From Orbilia blumenaviensis (lineage: Eukaryota > Ascomycota > Orbiliomycetes > Orbiliales > Orbiliaceae), in the NCBI GenBank assembly GCA_036872755.1, contig JAVHNS010000009.1:992001-1056000 (forward strand): a stretch of DNA of 64,000 nt. Direction: 5' to 3'. The notes under the pieces were generated by a model that saw nothing but the letters and a program-made list of their open reading frames with translations, did no database searches and was not told the DNA's origin. This document shows positions 49,902-60,641 of this stretch, one piece after another (the stretch's first letter is position 1; each line of letters starts with the position of its first letter). The translations under genes were made by a program, and so were the position numbers.

Positions 49902-50274
49902 AGCTCGGATGATTTGGTAATGTTATGCACATATAGCATTTTTAAATTAGAAACATTGCATTGCTGGCGTTGTTTGAAGTTTGGATGATTTTGAAATTAT
50001 ATTTTATGAAATACATCGTGATGGGTCATCTACCTAAGTACAGGTACATAATTTAACGATATCAATTTTGACTTCTCTTCCAAGCTTGTTGTTTTCCTGT
50101 CTAGATCCATATACCTAGAGAGCCCGTATTTTTTCTCTTGACTTAACCCTTGTGAGGAGGAAAATGTCACGATCAACGCACTTCATTAAACAAAATGTAC
50201 GAACTACCGAAAAAGAGTACTCATGTCATTATGAAATTAAGGTGCTTCATCACTAGGATAAAGGCTGAAAGCTA
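49902..50274. other. Convergent 3' region between CTF18 and the glucanase
   Basis: About 370 bases between two 3' ends. No gene or notable structure. Confidence 0.5.
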
Positions 50275-53200
50275 CTAAGAAGGCAATGTGCCACCGACAA
50301 GGAACCAAGCGACCACTGGCAGTGCTAAGGACGTACCGGCGTTCTTCTGTGAATCAATAATGGTTTTACCGTCCATCAAGAGGGTATTCCTCGATCCCCT
50401 AACTGTCAACCCGTAGATACTGATGAGCTTATTAACTGGGCTTCTGGCTTGTTTTTCGACGCTAATCATCACCAACTGGCAGTTGAAGTGTCCACCAGGG
50501 CAGTTGGCAGCATAGTTATCTTGTCCGCTCAGTAAAGCAGTGGAGTAGATAATCACATTGTCTGAATTGATAATTCTCAACCCAAACGCCTTTGCGCATT
50601 TTGCATATGCAGCGCCGGTATGGGCTTTACAAATCGTGGCGAAGTTTGGATCAGATAACGTGGCGTTGACGCTAAATGGGCTCGGAGCGATTGGGTTTGA
50701 TTGGAAAGAAGGATTTGTGGATTGTAGACCGGAGGCGAAAATGTTGGCAGAGTTTTGGATTTGGTATTGATACATGATACTATTTTCTGAGGCGATGGAG
50801 TAGAGCCAGATACCACCTGGACTGCCGTCGATGAGCACGCCACGGCCGACGTAGACATCGAGTGGTTGGGATGGAGTTGGTTGGATGGATTGGTAGGCTG
50901 CTGAGGCGTAGTAGTTATTCTCAAGGTAGACGTTGGCAGCATGGCGGGTTATGTGTAGGTGCATGAAGCCGCCGACACATTTGCTGAGGGGTCTTGCGCC
51001 GTGAGAGCATTGTGCAGCTTCGAGGCCACTGAACGGCTGTGCGCCGATGACCGAGTGGGTGCTCCACATACCACCAACATCGTTGTAGATACCTGGGCCG
51101 TTGAGATTCCATTGGAAAGATATTGCGCCTGCGGAGCCCGCCTTAGCGGTTACGACAATATCTTGGATCTCGACGCGGCCGGTTTGACCAGGAAGACCGA
51201 TTTGGAAGACCGGGTGTGGGTTTTTGGGGTTGGTGAAGTAAGCACCAGCCGCCATAAACTTAGGCCAGACTTCACCGATGATGCGGGTCCCTGGGCGGAT
51301 GATTAAGGTTCTGGTGACAATGTAGATACCATAGTCAACGAAGATAGGACGACCACTTGAAGCCGCAAGGTTGAAGATCTGTTGGAGTTTTGCAGTATCA
51401 TCGGCAATACCATCGCCCTTGACACCTTGTGATCTCAAGCTGATGAAGTCCGATGCTTTATAAAACTGGAAAGATGGTGCAGGTTGGAATTTCTCGTAGT
51501 AGATACCTTCTTCTTCTTCCGTACGTAGAATAGGTTGGGAATATTTGGGATTGGTGATTGGGTTTTGCATCGTTGCAACCTGATAGTCTGGCGGTGTATA
51601 TCTCCTTCCCTGGGCCCATAATGTAACATGACGAAATGAGTTTACAGGAGAGGGATGGTAAACATTAACGCCATTATCTCGTTGAACTATAGGGACGCCG
51701 CCGGCAACACTAAAGCGTTCAAGGACGATTGAGCCTGCGCCGGTTGGGTATGTCGAGCTTCCACCTCTGGCAGTTCTGATGAATACCTTTGCTGAGGTGA
51801 TCTCACCCTCTATTATGACTAAGGAATTGACTGGCTGGGAATTTGGATTCCCTAGGTTTACTTTCGAGGCATCAATTCCTATCGGAGTGTTATAGAGATA
51901 GAGATTCTTGATGGTAAGAGAATAGTCCGATGTGATTCTAATACCGATGCTTTTAGCATTTAGGACAGCGACATTCCTAAGGGTTCCTGCCTGAGCTGCC
52001 AGATCGAACCCAATATCACCTTGGTCGGCGGAGACGTCTGACATCCATATATGGGGTGCTGGAGTGATACTATGGTGAGAATTCATCCCCTGATAAACTT
52101 AAAAGGAGAAGTTGAAACTTACTTCCTGAAACCACGATACCGCGATGGTTATTGATTGTATCATAGCTCATAGACGTTTGAACTTTGTAAATACCACTAG
52201 CATGCCCAGCGTTCCATCTGATTGCAGCAAAATCTCGTTGCCGCGGAACATTCCCCCCGATCAAGCTAAAGCCCTTTAGGGTTATAAAATCGCCGGCACC
52301 GCCACCGATACTCTCCTTGACCTTAGTCTCGAATATCGCTGAGCCAACAAATGTATAATTGTTGGCTCTGATTACGGGTCGCTGGCTATTGCTTCCAATA
52401 ACTTGGGTATTACGATAAATGGGAAGCGTCTTTCCGACGATGTAGTCACCATACGGAAAGTAGACGAGAGAAGGAGGTACGTAGAAATTTTGGCAATTAG
52501 CTCCCTTGCATGTTTTCCCTTCAGTCAGGGCTCGAATGATTGCGTCTGTGTCATCAGTCACACCGTCGCCTTTGGCACCCCAGCATTTTACGTTTCTATA
52601 AACGGGGTATGAGGCGTTCAAGTGCCATAGCCCCTGGTGTTTGAGCTGATCCAGGTAGTATGGGTATTCATTTGGTGCGACTGAATAACAACCAGGGTTT
52701 GAAGTCGTGCTAGTACTGGTTGTCTTACTCGATGTCGTCGTAGTAGGAGGAGTTGAGGTACAGGGCGGTGGAGTTGGAGTTGGGAATGGTTGACCAGGAC
52801 AATGTGGAATACATGTTCCCCATAGACCACCACAACTATTTGTCATAAAATCTAGACATAGAGTCGGGCAGCTTGTGGTTGTAGCTGAGGTTGTAGTTGG
52901 AGTCGTGTTTGGGGTAGTAGTACATGGTGGTGGGGTTGGCATAGGATCGCCAGGGCAGTGTGGAACACATGTACCCCAAAGGCCTCCGCAAGTATTTGGT
53001 ACAAAGTCGATGCATAGAGTTGGGCAACTTGTAGTTGAAGTTGTAGTTGAGCATGGTGGCGGAGTGAATGTTGGAATAGAATCGCCAGTGCAACTTGGGA
53101 TACAGGTTTGCCAGGTGCCTCCACAAGCTGTATTTGGGAAATCAATACAGCGGATTGGGCAGCTGGTAGTAGTTGTGATTTGTCGCTTTTCAACATGGCG

Positions 53201-53293
53201 ATAATTATAATCGATTCTGGCAAAAGCGGGACCAGCTATGTAGCCCAGTGTCGTAACGAGCGACAAGATCCTGTACTTCGAACCCTTATTCAT
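50275..53293 (-). CDS. GH55-like beta-1,3-glucanase with three Cys-rich modules
   Basis: Two exons, 52123-53293 and 50275-52058, joined over a 64-nt intron; 984 residues. The intron is placed at the only acceptor giving a normal size and in-phase join. Residues 1-25 are a signal peptide, with a likely KR processing site at 36-37. Three tandem six-Cys modules follow at about 45-81, 90-124 and 142-178 (pattern SCPxxC-DF-N-CGG-WGTC-PxC-PPPC), then a Thr/Ser-rich linker. Two pectate-lyase-3-like beta-helix repeats characterise GH55: KCWGAKGDGVTDDTDAI near 237-253 and RSQGVKGDGIADDTAKL after the join. The C-terminus is hydrophobic (SLALPVVAWFLVGG) and may be a GPI-attachment signal. The family hydrolyses beta-1,3-glucan; the substrate here is inferred. 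It acts outside the cell or in the wall. Confidence 0.85.
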
Positions 53294-54427
53294 TTTGGAG
53301 GTTATTGATTTTCAGATTGATTCATTAGTCAATCGAAATGTTCAATCCGAGATGCCTGGGCCAAGAAACGAGTGTAGATATTCTTAAGCGAATGAATAGA
53401 GGATCTACTAGAGGGTTAGACCAGTAAGGTCTGTAAGAGGGTAGCCCTCAGAAACATCACGGCGGCATCAAGGGATTTTAAAGATGTCATACAGGTCCGA
53501 AGCCGTTCCACGAGCTCGGACGAATTTCTGGGGCCCCGATATTGTGAATGCAGGACATGGGGTGCCAATACCTCAGCCGCAGGGACCCTACAATAAGTCT
53601 GCACCCCACCAGGTCTGGGTAAGTATCAATGTCATTCGACCCTGCTTTGGCGAGCCAAGATAAATTCTCGTTTATTTTGCCCGGGAGTGGGTTTGGTGTT
53701 ACGTGATATCGCTTTTAAGCGTTATAGTCTTGTGCGTCTGATAATGGAAGATGCTGCCAGTGGAATGCATATTCTCCTGCGACGGTGGGAGTATATATTT
53801 GCACTTTTTATCTTGGCCAACGTTTTGAGGTAACCCTACTGCGTCGATATTGATCTCGTGAATTTCCCAGGAGTCCTGTTATTAGTATCGTCTGAATTGA
53901 AGGATTAAGAGGTGCATATCACGCTAGTTGAGCCGTTACCCGCGCCCGCGAACAGCCAGAAATAGTCCTTTGAGTTGAGGGGTTATTTCAATATAATAAT
54001 ATATTTTCAGTATGAATATTTTAGAAAGGTTAGCTCAGTATCAAGCCGAACATGCCGGATGTTGTCGGGCGTGAGAAAGCGAAGAGGAAAAGAAAAAAAA
54101 AAAACCAGTTGCTAGTGAACCCGGACTGCATATTAGTCAGGCGTAGTTGTGGTTGAGTGGTACAACTGCTAATTACATTGTCTGCTGCGACTTGCATGGG
54201 GAAGGGCGAAGGAAGCGTCTGGCTTGGAAGAGGGAAGCGGAGCGAGTACTCCATGCTGTGGGGAGAACAAACACGTCAGGGCGTTGCTGTGCTGAGGCTT
54301 TCGGCTCTCTTGTGGCTCGCGTGCCAAGCCCTGTCGCAAAACGAACCTCCAATTTTTTTTTTCATCTGGCTGGCCCACTACCACACTTCGACATCTACGC
54401 CTCAAGTCTACATTACTGACCATCAAA
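53294..54427. promoter_or_regulatory. Divergent promoter region, glucanase / L1-fold protein
   Basis: About 1.1 kb between divergent starts. Overlapping short frames at 54147-54498 on both strands are not supported. An A11 run occurs near 54093. Confidence 0.45.
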
Positions 54428-56000
54428 ATGACAACGTCGGCATCTGCTCCATACCAAGAGGCACAGGTATTCAATCTCATATTTTCTGGCTCCTTTGACC
54501 TCTTTCAATTGCTAATCAAAAATTTTTTTTGCTTGCTGTCCAGGCTGCCAAAGCCGTCGCCGCTCTCAAGGCCCATCTAGCGACCAAGAAGACCAGCGCC
54601 CCGAAGGCCGCCCTATTCGATGACGCTGACGAGTCCGACCTGGAAGATGGTACCGTTGGTGTCGCCGACCCGGATCTCGCCATTTGGTTGGTGGTTACGG
54701 GGAAGAAGTTCTTCACTCAAGATAAGAAACCTAAGCAGGAACGAGTGTACGTCCAGTCTTTGCTCCTTCACGCCATTGGCTCAATGATTAACTGGCGATG
54801 TGGTTCAATAGTGTTCTACCAAACCCTTATCTTACCTCTCCATCTCCCACGTTTACAATCTGCTTGATTACCAAGGATCCTTCAGCCTACTACCGTTCCC
54901 TTATCTCGCATCTGCCCTATCACCCATCCTCCATCACTGTTATAGCTCCTTCGAAGTTAAAAACAAACTACAAAACTTTCGAGGCCCGCCGACAACTCGA
55001 GCGATCACACGACATATTTCTCGCTGACGACCGTATCATTCCTCTCCTCCCTTCTTTGCTCGGTAGTTCGATCTACCGGCGGTCGGCCAAGGTTCCGATC
55101 CCAATCAAGATTTCCAAGATCGAGCCGCCAGCGAAGGATGCCGAGGCGCCAAAGTCAAAACAACAAGCCGATGCCGGGAAACTTCAGAAGGAGATTGAAA
55201 GGGCGATAACAGCTACGTATTTTGTACTCGCTGCTTCAGCTTCACAGTCTGTCAAGGTTGGAATCCGGGCACAATCGCCTGAAGAAGTTGCGCAGAATGT
55301 CACAGCTGTAATGGAACATCTAACTAGCAAGGTCGTGAAGGCGGGCTGGAGTGGTGTTAGAGCTGTTCACTTGAAGGCCGCTGAAACAGTTGCACTCCCA
55401 GTTTATCTTGCTGAACGCATATATGATGATGAGGATGTTTTGACCGAGGAAGAAATGAAGAGAATCGAGCATCTAAAAACAAAGGAGGGCAGGGAAGAAA
55501 GAGAAAAGGAATTGAAAGAGAAGAAAGCTGAGAAGAAGAAGGGCAGGGATGAAAGGACAAAGGCCAAGAGAAACTGGGATAGCGATGCAGAAGATGGGGA
55601 GGACCAATACTTCGTAAGGAAAATAAAGCCAGCCGACGATGGAAAGAATAAGAAGAGGAAGGTAGATGGCGAGCAAGAGGCACCAGGAAGCGCCAAAAAG
55701 GTAAAGGTGGATAAGAAGGCCGCTGAGGCTGAGAAGGATAATAGCGAAGATGAGGAAGAAGGGGGTGTCAAGCTGCCGCAGGCTGTTGACCTATCGGAAC
55801 AGGCTAAGAAGTTGAAGATTGGAGACAAGAGAATTGCTCCACCAGCACCAGCGCTGAAAGAAAAGAAAGGCAAAAAGGAAGCCAAACCAAAAAGCGATAC
55901 TGGAAAAGTGGGGATCAGGGAGAAGTTGAAAAGAAAGGCGAAGACCGATGCCGCCGCCGCCGCCGCGACGAAAGGGAAGAAAGGAAAGGCGTACCAGTAA
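54428..56000 (+). CDS. Ribosomal L1-fold nucleolar protein (UTP30/CIC1/RSL1D1-like)
   Basis: Three exons, 54428-54466, 54544-54746 and 54812-56000, with introns of 77 and 65 nt; the product is 476 residues. The first exon is only 13 codons (MTTSASAPYQEAQ). Residues ~75-255 have the L1 fold seen in Utp30, Cic1 and human RSL1D1, with FTICLITKDPSAYYRSLI, SHDIFLADDRIIPLLPSLLG and GWSGVRAVHLKAAETVALPVY. From about 280 onward the protein is very Lys/Glu-rich, with multiple KKRK and KKGKK clusters and an Ala run near the end, and is probably disordered and nucleolus-directed. Family knowledge points to large ribosomal RNA processing in the nucleolus. I cannot tell Utp30 from Cic1 by eye; the long basic tail is more like RSL1D1. 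Confidence 0.85.
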
Positions 56001-56863
56001 ACTATAAATTTGGCCTTTTATGTCACTCTGGTTTTGTTTACGGGTTCAATACATATAATGCTAGGAGTTTAGAGAAAAGTGTCATCTGGTTTACATGTAT
56101 AATAGCCTTACACTGTCTGCTGTTCTGGGTATACTGAGTGAATGCTTACCACCATCTGTTCATGAAAACCCTTTCGAGATCCCGTGTAGGGTTACCTTGC
56201 AGTTGATGGTATTAAAGTGTATTCATTTATCAGGCGTAGCTCTTCCCCTTCATGATATCACGTGACAACACCCTTGTCAGTATGTCCAAAATTGGAAACC
56301 AGGGTCCGTAGATGATGATCCCTGCAAGTGCGACCTAATAGCTGGGTCTGGAATCCATTGACCTCGTCACCAGGCCCGCCGTCCTACATTGGACATTTGA
56401 GAGGGCTTCAAAAGATGCGGACGTTCGCTGACGAATATCGCAGATTTCCTAGTTCAAACTGGTCTCGTTGGGTTTAAACCGTTCTATCTTAAATTTTGGC
56501 ATTTTGTGAGGGACTGCCGCGCATTGTATGGGTTTTCTCAAATCGCGTTCGGCTGACGATTAGTAACTCGCCAATCGCACTTCCAAGAACACCACACGTT
56601 CTCCGGCGCTGTCGCAAGCGCATTCGTAATCCTCCAAATCTGCAAACCTCCACTGCATGTATATCCGAGTAGATCTATAAAGCCGGTCGGAATCACAGTC
56701 GCCTCACAACCGCTGATTTTCCTTGGACCAAATCGACCTTGCAAAGTTGCTTCCCCAGCCGACGATTTTGGTTATGCGTCGATGATTTCCTGTCTAGACG
56801 TCTGACGCGCCAGCCTCACCAATTGTAATCCATAACACTGTAATAGACAGAATAACCCTCACG
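56001..56863. other. Intergenic region between L1-fold and thioesterase genes
   Basis: It contains the 3' end of the L1-fold gene, the thioesterase promoter and the possible minus-strand gene remnant described separately. Confidence 0.4.
56538..56744 (-). pseudogene. Orphan Cys-rich coding fragment
   Basis: A minus-strand frame of about 68 codons without an ATG start has clear protein-like sequence. It reads GRFGPRKISGCEATVIPTG, then FIDLLGYTCSGGLQIWRITN and APENVWCSWKCDW, and stops at 56538. Four Cys in this spacing suggest a small disulfide-rich secreted domain. No upstream exon or signal peptide is possible in the short space before the divergent thioesterase gene without overlapping its promoter. 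It looks like a remnant of a larger or decayed gene. Family unknown. Confidence 0.35.
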
Positions 56864-58058
56864 ATGATTTGCCGACCAGGTTCCTTGTATATGCTGCTCA
56901 GCGGTATATTGGCGTCGCTTGCCGGGGCTGCGTCGCCTCTTCCGTTGGTAATATGGCACGGCTTGGGTATGTCTAGTCAGGTTGATTAAATCCTATGTTA
57001 TGAAAGGGGCCGCGATTGATTGATCTGATCACAGGCGATACTTTTGACAATCCCGGCTTACAGTCCGTTGCCGACCTTTACACCTCCATATATCCTGGCG
57101 CAGCCACTCATATTATCCACCTTGCCAATGACGGAGGCGGCGATCGTAAAGCCAGTTACTTTGGCTCGCTACACAACCAAATCGCAGAGGTCTGCGAACA
57201 ACTAGCAGCAAACCCAAACCTTACATCTACGGCGGCACCCTTCGGTTTCCATGCCCTAGGCTTCTCACAAGGTGGACTGTTCATGCGCGGTTATGTCGAG
57301 GCTTGCAGTTCGCCTAAAGTCCATACTTTAGTCACCTTTGGTAGTCCACATAACGGCATCAGTGAGTTCGTCAAGTGTAAACCTACGGACTGGGTATGTA
57401 GAACGGCTTTTGGGTGGCTGAACGCCAATAAGTGGAGTGACTGGGTGCAGTCAAATATAGTTCCGGCGCAGTATTATCGTCATCCCAGCCCTGAAGAGAT
57501 GGAGCGATATCTGGAATCGTCTGGGTTTTTGGCTGATATTAACAATGAAAGGGAAACTAAGAACGGGGAGTACAAGTCTAATCTGGGGAACCTAGAGGGA
57601 GGACTAGTTCTCTACAAGTTTGACGAGGATCAAGTGATTATCCCAAAGGAGAGTGTATGGTTTGCAGAAGTGGTCGAAGATGGGGAAATTACATGGTTGA
57701 CGGATAGAACGTTGTACAAGGAGGATTGGATTGGGTTGAAACGGCTGGATGCACTTGGAAAATTGAAGTTCTTAAAGACGGGCGGACAGCACGTGAGTTC
57801 TTCTAGTACACAGTTTGATTTCATTTAGTCCGTCCCACTAACAGATAGATGGTTCATGGGCAGATGCATATTACGGACGAACTGCTAAAGGAGGTATACA
57901 CAAAATATTTGTGGCAACCTGAAGGTGTTGTGCCTCGAGAGGTTGACGGAAGCAAGTTTAATAAGGGTTTAAAGGCCCTTGCCAACCCACCTCTTGGTGA
58001 GGAGGGAACGAAATTTAGGGGTGACTTTCAAGACCCTCGGCTGAGGGTACAAAATTAG
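56864..58058 (+). CDS. PPT1: Palmitoyl-protein thioesterase
   Basis: Three exons, 56864-56966, 57035-57792 and 57864-58058, introns 68 and 71 nt; 351 residues. Residues 1-23 are a signal peptide. VIWHGLGDTFDNPG spans the first join and is the conserved start of the alpha/beta-hydrolase fold. The catalytic Ser lies in GFSQGG (Ser112). The likely Asp is in YKFDEDQVIIP (Asp233), which aligns with the NDSIVDP region of animal PPT1. The His is at the second join in GGQHMHI (His287). The substrate-pocket segments TFGSPHNGISE and AQYYRHP are typical. The enzyme removes long-chain fatty acids from cysteine thioesters of degraded proteins, in the lysosome or vacuole. The tail after the third exon is slightly longer than usual but ordinary. 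Confidence 0.93.
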
Positions 58059-58320
58059 GACAGGTTTTTGGTTGGGTCGCGATCTCCATCGAAAACAAAA
58101 TCTAGGTCAATTAGGTAATTGCAATCTGCTACTAAAATTCTGCTTATGAGCCCTATGTGCTTGATAGGATGAGTAGATTGATTCTGCTGAAAATTACGCA
58201 ATTCAACCCGGTAGACTCTCTTGTGCCCAGACCGCGACTGTTCCTAAATCTTGGTAGAGTATAAGACCAGTACCGTAATAGCTAGTTGTCACGTACTTGA
58301 GCGTCGTCGGTCAATTAATA
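58059..58320. other. Convergent 3' region
   Basis: Short spacer between the 3' end of PPT1 and the 3' end of the minus-strand subtilase. No feature is seen. Confidence 0.4.
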
Positions 58321-60641
58321 CTAAATTATACTCGGTGGGCCTATCAACCATTCGTCCCTACCCACGCCGCTCCATACTATTGCTGGCCCCGATGGATTAC
58401 GTGGCCATGCTAGCCGATATAAATGGTCCACCGCGTTTGAGGGCTCGATACCTTCTGAGATGTATACTGCCAGCAAACCCGCAACAGTTGCCGCAGCTGC
58501 CAATGTTTTCGATGATATCGAATCGTGAGTAAACCGTAATTAAGGACATTTGAAAGCCTCCAGGCTATAAGATGTATTTAATAGCTTACCGAAGGATACG
58601 CCTGAAACCGGAACACTTCCGGGATTCCCGGAGAAAGTGTATCCAAGGGCGTGGACGCCCTCTCCAGGGGCCCATGCTCGTATTTGAACATAGCGACTAG
58701 CCGGGCCGTCGTCAAACATTTTCTCGTCAAGTCTATTTGTTGCTCCTACGGGGATAATTGTACGGGGGTAGAAACGGGCGTCAGCCGTGGGGGGGAGATA
58801 TTCATCGGCGTGCTGTTGGAGTATAGAGGGGGTTAGTAATTAGTTTTGAACCTTAACGGTTAAGATTGTGCTATGAAGGGCACTCGAAAAACCACTCCCA
58901 AAATAACCAAAAATATATTCTATACTACAGTGCTATCGAAAATTGATTGGTGTAGCGTATGTCCATTATCTTATAAACTTACCTTAGTTAGGCCCCTATG
59001 CCCAGTAGTGGTCACAATTAGTACGCCCACCCGCTCCATTTCCTTTGTGATTTGCATAGACAGCCATCCTATCAACGTGTTCGTGTCAATTTCTTGCGGT
59101 GGCTCGTATACCTTCGCAAAAAGTGGGTTAGACGGATCAACTTGGTCGTAAAACCAAGCGCATGAGATTATGGCTTTTGTGACCGAGTTTTTCATTATGT
59201 GATCATATGCCATCAACATCGCATTGAACAAATGAGCTGTAGTGTAATATTGATACTTGTTCATATATTGTATGACCACGGCACCGGTTCTCGGCGCCAA
59301 ACCATCCCGCTGGCCCGCTATTCGACTTAGCACGGCTGTCCCATGGTATCCGGTTTGGGGAAAGTCTCCACGTATTTTACCTGCGTCCTACCACGGCGAC
59401 GTTTTTTTGGTTAGATGTAAATGTTATGTTAATCAGCTAAAAAACTTCGCGTAAATGTGGAGGAGGTTTTTACATACAGGTCCTGCCCAAAGATAGTCCC
59501 GAAAATATGGACCGCATGATTGGCACTGAAATCCCTTTGCCGGGAAAAGATTAAAGTTAGTGAGGCTTCTATGACGGTGTATTTATGATCCTAAAAAGTA
59601 TACGCAATTTACAAAATTTGAAGGGTATGGTAGAAGGTGTTTTCTGGGTTTACCGGATGAAATATGTCTACGCCAGTATCGATTAGGTAGATCGTAACAC
59701 CTTCACCTTGTGAGCACTTACGGGTCGCTCGGTAATAAAACCGGGCGCCGAGTTCCTTGATATGTGTTTCTGGCGGCTGTGTTATCTTTAACCTTTCCGT
59801 GTAATACTCTAAATTCGCCCTGATTTTGTGGCCAGAGGCTGACTTTTCTGCGCAACTTTTCTTAGCTCGCCGATCGAACTTTGAGCCAGAAGAGTCTTTA
59901 TTCTCAGATTTGGCGGGAATTTCTTCATTTAGTTTAATGTAAATGTCCTCTGGAGTCGCGGACACCCCGAAGTACTTGGATTTAGTGATGTTCGTATAAA
60001 TGTAGTCATCTTCTTCTGCATCCTCTAGCTCTATCTGATGTTCCTGCATCTTATCTACATTGCTAACCGTTCCTAGCATTGAGTGAGGACCTAGCTTCGA
60101 CCTTTTGGATTTAATAGCTCTCTTTTTGGGAGATCGTCGAACCGTAGTTATAGGACTATATGGAACCTCTCCCCATCCAGCCAACTACATTGGAGAAACG
60201 GGGGAAGTTAGTAATGTAGAACCAATTTCAATGCCACCGTGCTTGGTATACAAGTGTCACGGTATACCGGTAGCAACGGGCATATTGGGTTATGCTTACA
60301 ATGTCCGCAAAGTCCTCGTATATTGCGGCCATGGTATTAATACCACAATCCGGCTCCATATTTGTCTTCAACGTTATAAATGGTGTACCCAGGTATTCAC
60401 TAGTGTATCCCTCAATGGAGTCTTTCCTCCCAGTCTTTCCACATTGAACCAGTCGGTCTCGGAGTTCTCGGATTGGTTTGTTGTTTCCCCAAATGGGCTT
60501 CTTAAATACAAACCACCACAACCTGACGGTTTTACCGATCTCATTGTACTCCTGATTGCCTCGGGCCGTCTCAACATGATTCGAGGAAAAGAAGACTAAG
60601 AAAATGGCTAAAAGCCTTGTTATGGCTAGGAATCTGGCCAT
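58321..60641 (-). CDS. S8 subtilisin-like serine peptidase, secreted
   Basis: Six exons: 60300-60641, 59654-60184, 59478-59534, 58983-59387, 58590-58812 and 58321-58496; all phases agree and give 577 residues. Residues 1-27 are a signal peptide. A long propeptide-like region follows. The catalytic Asp is in YLIDTGVDIFHP (Asp283), the His in GYHGTAVLSRIAG (His325) and the Ser in SGVSFAAATVAG (Ser518), formed across the last intron. Two positions are unusual. The oxyanion Asn usually found in an AAGN motif is replaced by TTGH (His440), and the Ser motif reads GVSFAAA instead of GTSxAAP. It may be an atypical or impaired peptidase, though the triad itself is intact. The gene is divergent from a paralogue at 62.7 kb. 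Its substrate is unknown. Confidence 0.8.

Noticed and set aside
50577..50942. 121-codon minus frame inside the GH55 gene
   Set aside because: Out-of-phase shadow of the glucanase frame.
52059..52122. Alternative glucanase splice using the first CAG after the donor (33-34 nt intron)
   Set aside because: It is too short and leads to a stop; the acceptor giving a 64-nt intron keeps the frame and joins to PHIWMSD.
55357..55885. Ser/Phe-rich minus frames of 108-160 codons opposite the L1-fold gene
   Set aside because: Mirror of the Lys/Glu-rich tail.
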